A stretch of DNA of 25,144 nucleotides from Clostridiales bacterium (GCA_018365455.1 JAGZJZ010000081.1:1-25144), one strand, 5' to 3'; counted from the first letter of the stretch, positions 7,791 to 16,921 are shown. Program-made: numbers and translations. The notes: generated from the letters alone by a model not told the origin.

Positions 7791-9002
7791 TATCAGCGCC
7801 TCCATCATCAAATCTCCTAGTAAGCAAAAAGCATAAAATCCCGACAAAAATCATTGCAATACCTGCTAATACAAACCACAGGTTAACGCCTATCATTTCT
7901 GATACGGGTCCAGCGACAAACATACCAATGGGGGCTGAAAAGCTCATTACGCTGGTAATAATAGAAAGTACCTTCCCTAAATGTTCTTGTGGAATTGTAC
8001 GCTGCACATAAGCAGTTAATGGCACATTAAAACCTATACCGGCAGCTCCCATTAAAAATATCATTATGGTAAATATCCAAAACATATTAGAAGGCAACAG
8101 CCCTGCAATGAAAGACCAAATACCCAGCAGACCAGTAGATACTGCAATCATCAAAAACTGTTTTTTAAAGCCGCCTGTAATACTAATTACAACTGCTGCA
8201 ATTAGCATACCTATTGAAAAAGTGTTTGAGCCAAGCCTGTGTGCCAAGCTGTACCTTGAAAATATGTTTTAATAATAAGTGGAATTAGAGTTCCTATTGG
8301 TACAAAAATTACCGTTGCAATAAACATGGGAATGCCAAGGCGATACAAAGCTTTGTTTTTCTTAATTGCAGCAAAACCAATTTTTAAATCTGCAATAACG
8401 CTGTTTGACGTGTTGATATTTTTATGGCGTGTTGACTTAACAATAGATAGTGTTATTACAGCCAACAAAGCTCCAAATACATCAACTAATAAAGCGTATT
8501 GCAATGTTGTAATGCTCATCAATAATGCTCCGAGCATCGGTCCAACCATAGAACAGGCAGATGAAATCATTTGTCCAAAGCCGCCAGCTTTAGTCAACTC
8601 TTGGGGTGGAACAATCTGCGGTATTAGGGCTTGAGTGGCAGGCTTATGAAATGTTTCTCCCAATGCACGAATTGCCAAAATAGCATAAACGAATATCATA
8701 TTGGGCGTACCAACAAAAAACATAATAAAGAGAACAAAACTTGAAATTGCCACGGCTAAATCGGCAATTATCATAATCGCTTTCCGTGAATATCTGTCAA
8801 TCCAAACACCTGCAAATGGTCCTATGATTGCCTGAGGAAGAAGCCCCACCACACTGGCTATTGTCAAAGCAATAGCAGACTCAGTCTGTACAGTAATCCA
8901 CCAAATAATTGAAAATTGTACGGCACTGGAGCTAAGAAGCGAAAAACCTTGCCCTATATATACAGTGAAAAATGTTTTTTTCCATGACAAGCTATTCTTC
9001 AT
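7777..9002 (-). pseudogene. Mef-like MFS efflux transporter, one-base frameshift
   Basis: Two overlapping frames (9002-8211 and about 8247-7777) together encode one major facilitator of about 408 residues, the normal size of macrolide-efflux Mef proteins. Family-type features are the motif-A loop GVWIDRYSRKAIMI, KPATQALIPQIVP after helix 4, and about 12 hydrophobic helices. The break is at the A5 run 8217-8221; adding one base joins GLAQTLF to SIGMLIAAVV and gives a length divisible by three. As read, the protein would stop after about 263 residues and be inactive. The ATG overlaps the glycosyltransferase stop by 11 bases. Because the lesion is in a homopolymer it may be a read error. The substrate is unknown; antibiotic export is the family's usual role. 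Confidence 0.85.
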
Positions 9003-10248
9003 GCGTTCCCTCCAAACAGCCCAGTATGATGTCCACGGCGGCTGTTGTTCCTTGCTCGGTTAATATTTTATTGCCAAGCATTTTTGCGTTTTCAATTATT
9101 TCATTTTGCATAGCAAATGCAATTCCATCTGCAAGGGCATTTGCTGATAAGTTTTTCTTATAAATTGGAGGTGCCCCTACTTTTAAATCATACGCCCTGT
9201 GTGCCCACGCAAACTGGTCATTAGAAAATGGAACAATTATGCTTGGAACTCTGGCAGCAAACCCAGCAGCCGTAGTCCCGGCTCCGCCATGATGGCACAC
9301 GGCTGCCATTTTGGGGAATAACCAAGTATGCGGCACTGCATCAATGGCACAAATGTTGTCTGGGATTTTTTCTCCTCTGTGTAAACCTGACACCACCCCA
9401 CGTTTTCCTGTTTTATGAAGTGCTTCTATCACCATCTGCAATAATGCGTCATAATTGCCCAAAGATGTCATGCTTCCAAAGCCGATATAAACAGGTTTTT
9501 CGCCACTTTTTAAAAAGCTCTCTAATTTTTCGGACGGCTTATATTCTGTTTTCTCTTGTACAAACCAATATCCATTTTGATATATGTTTTTTTTCCAATC
9601 CTTAGGTCTTGGAAACACATAATTGCTACATGAAGCTATGGCAGGATATTTGGAAGAAACATTTTCAAAGGGGCAGCCGAAATCCTTAGGTAATGTGCCA
9701 TTTTTCTTTTTAAGAAAGCCCTTTACAGATGTTTTAGATGCCATCCAGAGCATTGATTGTATCATCTTGTAGCTTAGAGCTATATTCCTATTATTACTTT
9801 TAGATTTTCCGTACATAACCACAGAAAGGTATTCATTTGTTTTATGCATAGGAAACGGTGATGCCATAACCGCTGGAATACCCATTTCCCTTGCTGCGAA
9901 ATAACCAATAGTGCATCCGGGGTGATAAATAATCAAGTCGCTTCCTTGACAAGCCTTGTACATATCTTCAACCATGTATTCTCCATACTTTTTCATTTTG
10001 TTGAAGGTAAAAAGCATTTTTAATGGGTTGTCAGATGAGCCTGCTTGTTCTAAAAGCTTGGCATCAACATTTAGATTAGATATGCTTGCTTTCAGTGGAA
10101 AGCATTCAATTCCGTAACCCTCTATAAAATCCTTAAAATCATCATTTGCCGAAATTCGCACATCATGCCCCCTGCGTTTGATTTCTTGTGCCAGTGCAAT
10201 GTACGGCTGGAAATCTCCTCTTGAGCCTGAGCATAAAATTGTAATCAT
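8992..10248 (-). CDS. UGT-type glycosyltransferase (GT1), macrolide-glycosyltransferase-like
   Basis: A 418-residue cytoplasmic enzyme expected to transfer a sugar from a nucleotide-sugar to a lipophilic small molecule. The GT-B fold is clear. The N-terminal acceptor half starts MITILCSGSRGDFQPYIALA. The C-terminal donor half has KPVYIGFGSMTSLG and the signature HTWLFPKMAAVCHHGGAGTT followed by AAGFAARVPSIIVPF and NDQFAWA. This is the sterol/antibiotic glycosyltransferase branch (relatives include macrolide-inactivating Mgt/OleD and sterol glucosyltransferases). I set the start at the ATG at 10248 with AGGAGG seven bases upstream. It is followed directly by the Mef-like pump in overlapping frames, with a TetR regulator divergent, which suggests resistance by glycosylation and export. 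The acceptor is not known. Confidence 0.9.
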   Translation of the reverse strand: MITILCSGSRGDFQPYIALAQEIKRRGHDVRISANDDFKDFIEGYGIECFPLKASISNLNVDAKLLEQAGSSDNPLKMLFTFNKMKKYGEYMVEDMYKACQGSDLIIYHPGCTIGYFAAREMGIPAVMASPFPMHKTNEYLSVVMYGKSKSNNRNIALSYKMIQSMLWMASKTSVKGFLKKKNGTLPKDFGCPFENVSSKYPAIASCSNYVFPRPKDWKKNIYQNGYWFVQEKTEYKPSEKLESFLKSGEKPVYIGFGSMTSLGNYDALLQMVIEALHKTGKRGVVSGLHRGEKIPDNICAIDAVPHTWLFPKMAAVCHHGGAGTTAAGFAARVPSIIVPFSNDQFAWAHRAYDLKVGAPPIYKKNLSANALADGIAFAMQNEIIENAKMLGNKILTEQGTTAAVDIILGCLEGTHEE

Positions 10249-10271
10249 AAAAAACCTCCTATTGCAATAAC

Positions 10272-10323
10272 CAACATCGTGTTGTATGATAATAGTATAC
10301 CTTAAAAATAAATGCAGCATCAA
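10272..10323 (-). promoter_or_regulatory. Promoter and candidate TetR operator for the cargo operon
   Basis: On the minus strand a minus-35 TTGATG (10318-10323) and a minus-10 TATACT (10294-10299) are 18 bases apart. Just downstream, at 10272-10284, lies the inverted repeat CAACA-CGA-TGTTG, between the promoter and the glycosyltransferase ribosome binding site. A repressor bound there would block the operon; the divergent TetR is the obvious candidate. The elements are seen; the pairing is inferred. Confidence 0.55.
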
Positions 10324-10369
10324 CCAACAAATCAATGTGTAATGTCGGATTTTATAAGGAGAGTGTGTT

Positions 10370-10930
10370 ATGAATAAACAGCCCGAGGTCACAGCACAAA
10401 CACGACAAAATCTAATAGACGCTTTTTGGGAAATATACACCGAGAAAAGAATTGAAAAAATCACAGTAAAAGAAATTACCGCTAAGGCAGGTTACAATCG
10501 TGGAACCTATGAATACTTTACTGATGTGTATCATCTTTTAGATGAAATAGAAAATGCCTTAATTCCTACCGTTGATGAACTTCCTGCATACTCTACTTCA
10601 ACAGGGGACAGGTTAGGGGTGCCCTTAGATAGCTTTTTGCAGCTTTATGAGCATCACAACAAATATTATTCTGTGCTATTAGGTGCAAAAGGCGACCCTG
10701 CATTTTCTGCAAAACTTAAAAACCAAATTAAGGCTTCGCTAACTGAACATTTCAAGGAAAATATTCAAGATGCTCAAGAGTTTGATTACACTTTAGAGTA
10801 TGTACTTTCTGCCATGGTTGGAATTATGAGCTACTGGTTTAGCAAGGAGCAAGAAATATCAAAAGAGCGACTTATGAGCTTAATACGCAACTTAAGTGAA
10901 CAAGGTATCCGCGCAATATTGCCGCTGTAA
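10370..10930 (+). CDS. TetR/AcrR-family transcriptional regulator
   Basis: A 186-residue repressor with the TetR N-terminal HTH: TRQNLIDAFWEIYTEKRIEK followed by ITVKEITAKAGYNRGTYEYF. The C-terminal ligand domain ends about residue 186, a normal length. It starts at the ATG at 10370 with AAGGAG about nine bases upstream. It is divergent from the glycosyltransferase/pump operon across 121 bases that hold a palindrome, the standard arrangement of a drug-responsive TetR repressor. The inducer is probably the compound handled by the operon, an inference from context. No defect is seen. Confidence 0.88.
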   Translation: MNKQPEVTAQTRQNLIDAFWEIYTEKRIEKITVKEITAKAGYNRGTYEYFTDVYHLLDEIENALIPTVDELPAYSTSTGDRLGVPLDSFLQLYEHHNKYYSVLLGAKGDPAFSAKLKNQIKASLTEHFKENIQDAQEFDYTLEYVLSAMVGIMSYWFSKEQEISKERLMSLIRNLSEQGIRAILPL

Positions 10931-10964
10931 TATGCGCAGTTCATGTCTGCGAACAAAAGTGGCA

Positions 10965-11070
10965 AGCAGGGCAACTCGGTACACACCTCGTTGCTTTTGC
11001 TTGTTGGGGAGTATCCCCAATCCCCACTAAAACGATGATAAATCATCGTGCTACGCTCCCTTTGGGAGCT
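10965..11070. other. Hairpin-rich mobilization region, candidate oriT
   Basis: Between the TetR gene and the relaxase 3' end lie four adjacent inverted repeats: AAGCA..CAAC with GTTG..TGCTT (about 10963-11003), TTGGGG/CCCCAA (11005-11021), CGATGA/TCATCG (11033-11048), and GCTCCC/GGGAGC (11055-11069). Clustered palindromes beside a relaxase gene are typical of transfer origins. The position at the 3' rather than 5' side of the relaxase is less usual, so some of these could be terminators. Confidence 0.35.
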
Positions 11071-11089
11071 GATGAAATCACAGTGCAGC

Positions 11090-12519
11090 TTACCGCTGTT
11101 CCTGTGATTTTTCTTTTGCCTTTTGTTCCTGTTCCAGCCCTAAAAGGCGGTCAATATTTGCCTTTGCAGTCAGAATATCTTGCATTTCTTTTCTTGCGGT
11201 ATGGTACTTGCTGTAAGCCTTATTCTTCTCTGAAAACAGCTCATCACATTCCACTTGCAGAGCCTTAATGGTGGGGAGCTTTTTCACACCAAATTCCTCA
11301 AAAGCTGCCTTTGCCGCCTTGTGCAAGGTAAGGTCTGCACGGTGTTCCTCGTAAAACTTTTTGGAGTAGCCTGCCTTGCGGTAATCGGTGTAAATATCTA
11401 GGGTTTTGGCATAATTGAAGATGTGCTTTTTAAGAGCTTGTATCTCTGCAATCCGCTTTTCAGCGGTCTTAATTTGTGTGTTCGCTCGTCAAAAGGAGCT
11501 GTGCTTTTCTTCGCCTTTTCCTCTAAATCGGAGTAGGCAAGGAGCTTATGTTCTTGCAAGAAATTAACGGTCTGTGCCATCTGCTTGAGGTTGAAAATCT
11601 TTGCCCACTGCTCATAGCCTTTGCCCTTGCCTTGTTGTAATTTTGCCTGTATATCCACAAGGAGATTGACCGACTTTTCTTGTTTCTTTGGCTGTTTGGC
11701 AGAGGACTTTTTAACCTCTCTTTGTGGTGCTTTGCCCTCAATAATAGCCTTGATTTCATCTTCTGAATAGCCCTCGCCAAGAGAACGCAGACGGAAAAAC
11801 TTTTTCTGCTCCGCACCCTTAAAAGCATAGTGTTTCCCACTCTTTATTTCAAAGCCTGCACCCTGCATGAGCTGTAAAAACGCATCAAAGGTTGCAGGCT
11901 TTTTAGCAAGCATTTCATCAATGGTTTGTCTTAATTTATCAGAGTGTGAGAGGGGCTTTTCATCGCCAAGCCACTTGCCGTAATGCCCTTTGGAGCGTTT
12001 GGGATTTTCGATAATGGAAAGGTTATTTTCAAGGCAAATGCGGTCTGATATTTTGGCAATCGCCCGACCACTACCAAGAAAATCTCGAAACTTTTTCGTA
12101 CAGTCAAGAGAGGTGGAATTAAAAATAATGTGATTGTGAATATGAGATTTGTCCACATGAGTGGCAACGATAAAAGCATGGTTGCCTTTGGTGAAGCTCA
12201 TGCCGAGTTCATAGCCGATTTTATTAGCAAGCTCGGGGGTAATCTCCCCGGGCTTAAAGGATTGCCGTATCTGATAGACAATGACATTGCTTGCCTGTTT
12301 TCTGCCTGTAATATCATCGTATTGCCGCTTAGATAGCATAAACTCGCCCTGCACGGTTTTAGGGTCGCACTCGTAGGAGCTGATGTATTCGCCCTCGTTT
12401 GTTTTGTCGGGGTTTTTCGCATAGTCGGTGCGGTCTGCAAGACAATCTGCAATGGACTTTCCTTTGTTTTGGTGCATGGAAATAAGCCTTGTGGTAGCGA
12501 TAATAACACCTCCTGTCAT
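11090..12519 (-). pseudogene. Mobilization relaxase, frameshifted
   Basis: A MobA/VirD2-type relaxase that would nick oriT and pilot the element in transfer. The N-terminal catalytic domain has RLISMHQNKGKSIADCLADR, DYAKNPDKT, and the three-histidine metal motif HVDKSHIHNHIIFNST. The C-terminal half is lysine-rich. Near 11473-11475 the frame shifts: the first frame ends falsely at 11398, while the true C-terminus (KTAEKRIAEIQALKKHIFNY, then AKAAFEEFGVKKLP and further) continues in another frame to TAA at 11090. Restoring one base gives about 476 residues. An ATG at 12519 precedes the perfect AGGAGG at 12509-12514, whereas that site points to ATT-ATC at 12499-12504, where relatives would have ATG; the natural start codon may be lost. 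Confidence 0.82.
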
Positions 12520-12554
12520 AAAAAAATTGGTGCAAAGACAAATCGCCTTGCACC
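12520..12554 (-). terminator. Terminator-like hairpin just before the relaxase gene
   Basis: On the minus strand GGTGCAAGG pairs with CTTTGCACC (12529-12554; nine pairs including one G-T, eight-base loop) and is followed by a T7 run (12520-12526). It would stop transcription coming from the truncated response regulator into the relaxase gene, or act as an attenuator of the relaxase itself. Confidence 0.65.
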
Positions 12555-13712
12555 CTACAATCACTTTTTTAATTTCATTTTCAAGCGTCCGCCTTTCAAA
12601 ATCAGGATCACTTTCCAGACCTGCATGGCGGATCAGATAGAGATAGAGCTTTTTGATAAAACCAGTTATCCTGACTTTGTCATACTTTTCCCTAAGCCCC
12701 ATTTTAAGCAGTGCCCCTATATTTGCATGAAGCTCCTCCACGTCACACTTTTGGACACTTTTTGCAATGCGTTCCATATAATCCCTCTGCTGCTCTTCGG
12801 GAAATTCCTTTTCTTTTTTTTCGGTATGAGTATAGATCACGCATGCGCCGGACAGGCTGTAATAAGTCTGTTCCAGTGCTTCTTTTGCATGCGCATAGGC
12901 TATATGCAGTTCATTCAGTCCTCTTGCATCTGATATTCCGGTGGTAATAGCCAGATTCTGCTCTTTCCATTCCCGTCCCAGCCCCTCAATTATATTCTTT
13001 ACCTGATACTGATAATCCAGATTCAGAAGCTGGGACCGGTCGCCTTTCCCAAAGAATAATAGCAGATCTTCCTGGAGGGTAAATACGATTCCCTGCTCTG
13101 CCAGCCTACCTTAATCTGTTCCGCCGCCTGATCTTTTAAGGGCCTTTTCCGCATGGAGCCATCCGCCTGCTCCATCCAGAGCAAAGCCAGGAAAGCATAA
13201 TTGGCAGGCAGCTTCAGTTGATATTTATGTTCCAGCATCTGACTGAACTTTTCCACATTTTCAATTTCCCCGCCATTGACCATGGAATGGAGAAAGCTCT
13301 TTTCATAAACATCATAATAAGCCTTCTTTTCCTTTTGTGACTCCAGCAGATCTCTGGCATTTTTCATCACTATTTCAACTAATTTTCCCGGCTTGATGGG
13401 CTTTAATATATAATCATCCGCACCAAGACGTATTGCCTTTTGCGCATAGGTAAAATCTGAATACGCACTTAACAAAATATACCTGCAGTTTTTTCTAAGC
13501 TCTCTCACGTGCTCTAACAACTGCAGACCGTCCATTCCCGGCATCTTAATATCCGCTATGATAATATCCGGCTGATAGGTATTCAGTGCCTCTCTGGCTT
13601 CCTCCCCATCGGCATATTCCCGCACTTCATCGATCCCATACTCACTCCACGCAATCCCGTAATGGATTCCCTCCCGTATCTGTCTGTTGTCATCCACAAC
13701 CATTAATCTCAT
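12555..13712 (-). pseudogene. YesN-type response regulator, truncated and frameshifted
   Basis: The receiver domain is intact (RLMVVDDN, phospho-acceptor Asp in IIIADIKMPGMDG, Lys in DDYILKPIKPGKL). Near 13105 the frame shifts: one frame ends falsely at 13023, while the linker domain continues in another frame (AEQGIVFTLQEDLLLFFGK onward, then SDARGLNELHIAYAHAKEAL). The AraC-type DNA-binding domain that should follow is missing; sequence of this type stops near 12560, where the mobile element begins. It therefore cannot act as a transcription factor. The start is taken at the ATG at 13712; a GTG at 13754 is possible. It is paired with the YesM kinase 112 bases upstream and probably once controlled sugar-uptake and rhamnosidase genes. 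The shifted frame runs on into the relaxase without a stop. Confidence 0.85.
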
Positions 13713-13824
13713 AGTAATACCCGCGGCATCCTTTCTTTCATAATTTTCTTTCACACTTTACCCCATGAATACCACAAGCTGGACTGGGGGATTCCTAAAT
13801 CAGCAGTGTGAAAGCGATTTTCGT

Positions 13825-15588
13825 TCACACTTTTGCCTCCAGCTTCACTTTGACCTGTACCATACAGCCTATGCCTTTTTTGCCGTACATCTTAAGTCCG
13901 TATTCTTCCCCATAACGCAGCCGGACTCTTTCATCAATATTGCGCAGTGCAAATGCCTCCTTTCCCTCTTTATCTTTTAATAGCTTTCTGATTTTTTCCA
14001 CATCGCAGCCCACTCCATTATCGAGTACCGTAATGATCAGGTCCTCCTGCTGCCTGCGCATCCTGATTTTTACCTTTCCGCCTGTATTCACATCCCGCAG
14101 TCCGTGCTGGACCGCATTTTCTACCAGCGGCTGGGTAATCAGCTTAGGTATTAAGTAAGCATGCAGGTCTTCCGGAATATCATTTATGAATGCTGCCCGG
14201 TCTCCCATCTGAAAATCCAGCAGAAACAGATAATTATCAATAAATTCCATGTCATCCCGGATGGAGATCATTCCTTCTCCAAACCGCAGGATATGGCGGT
14301 ATACATCTGCCAGGGCTTCCAGCTGTTCACTTACCTCGTAATCCTTATTCCGGATTGCCAGCCAGTGTATGGAATCCAGAGAATTATAAAGAAAATGCGG
14401 ATTCATTTTAGCAAGCAGCATCTCTCTCTCAGCATCCTGGGTCTTTATCGTCTGAATATAAACCTGATTGATCAGTTCATTGATATGGGAGACCATATCT
14501 TCGAATCCCTTCTCCACATTTCCCATTTCATCATGCGCTGTCTCATAATCTCTCTTTTCAAGAACACCGCTTTTTACAACATCAATACGCTTTGAGAGGT
14601 GATGCAGAGGCATAATAATTGTCCTGTTTTGTATCATACTGTATACAAATCCAAATACCACACACAACAGCACCGCGCAGACTATAAAGGTAATCTGTGT
14701 ATTATAAATGGAGATTTTCTCCTCAACCTGAAATAAATACCAGCCGCCAAAACCGCATTTGGTATATAGTACAATGTAACCCTCATTTCCTGTTTTTACC
14801 GGGAAATATCCGGAATCCTCGCTCTTTCCCTGATTTTGAAATTCCTCCCAGCAAAGATTGCGCAGCTCCTCCTTATTACTGTTTTCTGCAAGCACGCTTC
14901 CCTGTTTATCGAAAATGAATACATCTGCAATCATGTTTTCTCCCTGATAAGGGGTAAACTGGCCAATAAATTCAGGTGCATTAATATGTACGCTGATAAC
15001 GCCTTCATTCTCCAGGGTAAGTCCCTTCATAATCGTCATATAGTAAGAAATCTGACTTAACGTACTCACATTAATTCCTCTTTTAAAGGTGACAGGATGT
15101 TCCGCTGCCCACAGATACGGGACATTTTCCTCCTCGATCTGCCTGGTATATTCCGTGTTTTCCCGCTCATCCATATAGCGCGGACCTCTCTGGAACAGCA
15201 CCTGTCCGTTTTTACTCAGGGCAATACTGCTGCAGCTGTTTATCATTTCGCTGGCCTCCAGCATACTTTTGGCAGCATTTTTGAAGTCCATGACAGATGC
15301 ATTTCCCGCTGCAATCGCCTGAATAGAACGGTCACCCGCCAGAGCTGATATCTCCTGAATCACCGTATCATATAGTTTTTCAACATCTTTCCCGGACTTT
15401 GTCAGCTGGTTGATCTGTATTTCATATTGATTCTGCTCGCTGAGCCGCAGCACTCTGGTTGTGGTGATGATACCCAGCAGAATAATCGGCAGAATAACGC
15501 AGAGCGTCAGCGCCAGCAGCATCTTCTGACGGATAGACAAATTCTTAATAAACTTTTTCCAGGATATTTTCCAAAGTATCTTTCCCAT
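13825..15588 (-). CDS. YesM-type sensor histidine kinase
   Basis: A 587-residue membrane kinase of the LytS/YesM class. It has a first transmembrane helix (MLLALTLCVILPIILLGIIT), an extracellular dCache-like sensor of about 250 residues, a second helix (ITFIVCAVLLCVVFGFVYSM), a HAMP linker, the His_kinase domain with phospho-acceptor motif MNPHFLYNSLDSIHWLA, and an ATPase domain with N-box QPLVENAVQHGL and G-box LDNGVGCDV. It starts at the ATG at 15588 behind GGAGGG. Such kinases sense carbohydrates or their binding proteins, and here a rhamnosidase remnant lies farther along on the same strand. It appears intact, but its response regulator gene is broken, so the pathway is probably dead unless another regulator takes the phosphate. 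Confidence 0.93.
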   Translation of the reverse strand: MGKILWKISWKKFIKNLSIRQKMLLALTLCVILPIILLGIITTTRVLRLSEQNQYEIQINQLTKSGKDVEKLYDTVIQEISALAGDRSIQAIAAGNASVMDFKNAAKSMLEASEMINSCSSIALSKNGQVLFQRGPRYMDERENTEYTRQIEEENVPYLWAAEHPVTFKRGINVSTLSQISYYMTIMKGLTLENEGVISVHINAPEFIGQFTPYQGENMIADVFIFDKQGSVLAENSNKEELRNLCWEEFQNQGKSEDSGYFPVKTGNEGYIVLYTKCGFGGWYLFQVEEKISIYNTQITFIVCAVLLCVVFGFVYSMIQNRTIIMPLHHLSKRIDVVKSGVLEKRDYETAHDEMGNVEKGFEDMVSHINELINQVYIQTIKTQDAEREMLLAKMNPHFLYNSLDSIHWLAIRNKDYEVSEQLEALADVYRHILRFGEGMISIRDDMEFIDNYLFLLDFQMGDRAAFINDIPEDLHAYLIPKLITQPLVENAVQHGLRDVNTGGKVKIRMRRQQEDLIITVLDNGVGCDVEKIRKLLKDKEGKEAFALRNIDERVRLRYGEEYGLKMYGKKGIGCMVQVKVKLEAKV

Positions 15589-15772
15589 GTAAAAACCCTC
15601 CTATTGTCATATTCTATCATGGAAAATGTCATGCCGGTAAACTGATTTAGGCTCTATGTAGAGATGCTTATTTGAAAAGTGCTTATAATAAAAGGCTTTG
15701 CATCTGATTCTCTGGATGAAACTTCCATTCCAAAGCATGATTTAAATTACATCTGACAGCTTAAACAGCGAA

Positions 15773-15813
15773 ACCCCTGCTTAAACTGTCACTTAAGCAA
15801 GGGTAATTTTTAT
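15773..15813. terminator. Strong hairpin with T-rich tail between YesM and LysR genes
   Basis: ACCCCTGCTTAA pairs with TTAAGCAAGGGT (11 of 12 pairs, eight-base loop) and is followed on the plus strand by AATTTTTATAATT. The T-tract direction fits a plus-strand transcript, although no plus-strand gene is seen there. On the minus strand, downstream of the LysR stop, only TTT follows, so termination of LysR would be weaker. The flanking 15589-15866 otherwise holds no gene. Confidence 0.55.
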
Positions 15814-15866
15814 AATTATATCAGATTTATATTTCCGTTCATATGTCAAAAATTTATAGTGATATG

Positions 15867-16763
15867 CTAAAATTCTATCCAGGGACATTCTTTTACCAGC
15901 CGGATAAACAGCTCCATAGCAGGGCTGATCCATTTATTTTTATGATGTCCGCATACAGCACTTATTCGTACATTCCTGAGATCTGTGGGAATCTCGGTTA
16001 ATTCTCCGCGGTCCAGTTCTTCCCGAACTGTGAATCGTGGGAGAAAAGTAATGCCCGCATCGTTTTTAACCAGATTTTTTATGGTGGGAATACTCCATAA
16101 TTCTATTGTATGGTCCAGCTGTATCCCTTTATCCCGGAGATACTGTTCAAATATCTGCCGGAAGATGCAGTTGGATTCGTTGATAATCAGTGGGAGGGGA
16201 ATTTTCTGATTGGGCGTTATAAAATCCGGATAATCCTGCTTTATTTCCGGAGAAGCCACGAGCGCCAGGGAATAGCTTCCAAGGGGGCAGCCAGCCAGAC
16301 TGGCTCCTAATCCTCCAGCTTCTTCATAGAACAGCCCTAAATCAAGTGTACCATTCATCAATTCATCTCGTATGTCATAACAATTCATGGAACGGAAATA
16401 CAGTTTGGCATCGGGTGCCTTCTTGTGAAATTCCTTTAGTATAGGAGGCAGCAGATAGCAAAGCAGCGATTCTCCCACTCCAATCCGTAAATTATCCTGG
16501 CATTTTGCCAGATCACCTTCAAAGTACCGCATCTTATGTACAGAAATCATCACGTCGTCCACATAAGGAATCAGCTGTTCTCCGGCTTTCGTCAGAACCA
16601 TGCGCCTGCCGATTTTCTCAAACAGTTTGGCTGAAAGCTCCTGCTCCAGCTGACCGATCTGAAAGGTAATGGTTGACTGTGTATAATTCAGTTTGTCAGC
16701 AGCTTTGGAAAAACTCCCCTCATCCACAATTGTCCGAAAGGTTTGCAAATATTTAAGATCCAT
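15867..16763 (-). CDS. LysR-family transcriptional regulator
   Basis: A 298-residue LysR-type regulator. The N-terminal winged HTH is textbook (MDLKYLQTFRTIVDEGSFSK, AADKLNYTQSTITFQIGQLE), followed by a periplasmic-binding-protein-like effector domain (LRIGVGESLLCYLLPPIL, DLGLFYEE, then LVKNDAGITFLPRF). I chose the ATG at 16763, with GGAGGT five bases upstream; the longer frame adds an unlikely prefix. It is divergent from the GNAT gene, and LysR proteins commonly control a divergent neighbour. The effector is unknown. Confidence 0.92.
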   Translation of the reverse strand: MDLKYLQTFRTIVDEGSFSKAADKLNYTQSTITFQIGQLEQELSAKLFEKIGRRMVLTKAGEQLIPYVDDVMISVHKMRYFEGDLAKCQDNLRIGVGESLLCYLLPPILKEFHKKAPDAKLYFRSMNCYDIRDELMNGTLDLGLFYEEAGGLGASLAGCPLGSYSLALVASPEIKQDYPDFITPNQKIPLPLIINESNCIFRQIFEQYLRDKGIQLDHTIELWSIPTIKNLVKNDAGITFLPRFTVREELDRGELTEIPTDLRNVRISAVCGHHKNKWISPAMELFIRLVKECPWIEF

Positions 16764-16921
16764 CTTCCACCTCCACATTTATTCAAAAATATCGAACTAT
16801 TATTTTAATTATTTCAATTTGTTTAAAATTTTGTATGATGTTATTATAACGGAAACGCCAGATTATGGCAATAGCTGTTAATAATACAACAACATTTGCA
16901 GAAAGCAAGGAGAGAATGAAT

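Larger units (their letters stand above)
4684..12554. mobile_element. Integrative mobilizable element, tyrosine-integrase type
   Basis: The span joins an integrase gene at one end and a relaxase gene at the other, with an excisionase-like gene, a sigma-like regulator, a hairpin-rich candidate oriT and a resistance-type cargo operon in between. This is the composition of Tn916/Tn1549-related mobilizable elements. No type IV secretion genes, mobC or replication gene are present, so transfer would need a helper element, and the right side may be truncated. The left limit is where rhamnosidase homology stops; the right limit is taken at the hairpin before the relaxase gene, where response-regulator sequence stops. 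I found no direct repeat joining the two ends. The flanking genes are two different broken genes, so this is not a simple insertion. Confidence 0.7.

Noticed and set aside
4684..12554. tRNA-targeted integration with att direct repeats
   Set aside because: No tRNA gene or 3' tRNA fragment is visible, and I found no convincing repeat linking the two ends.
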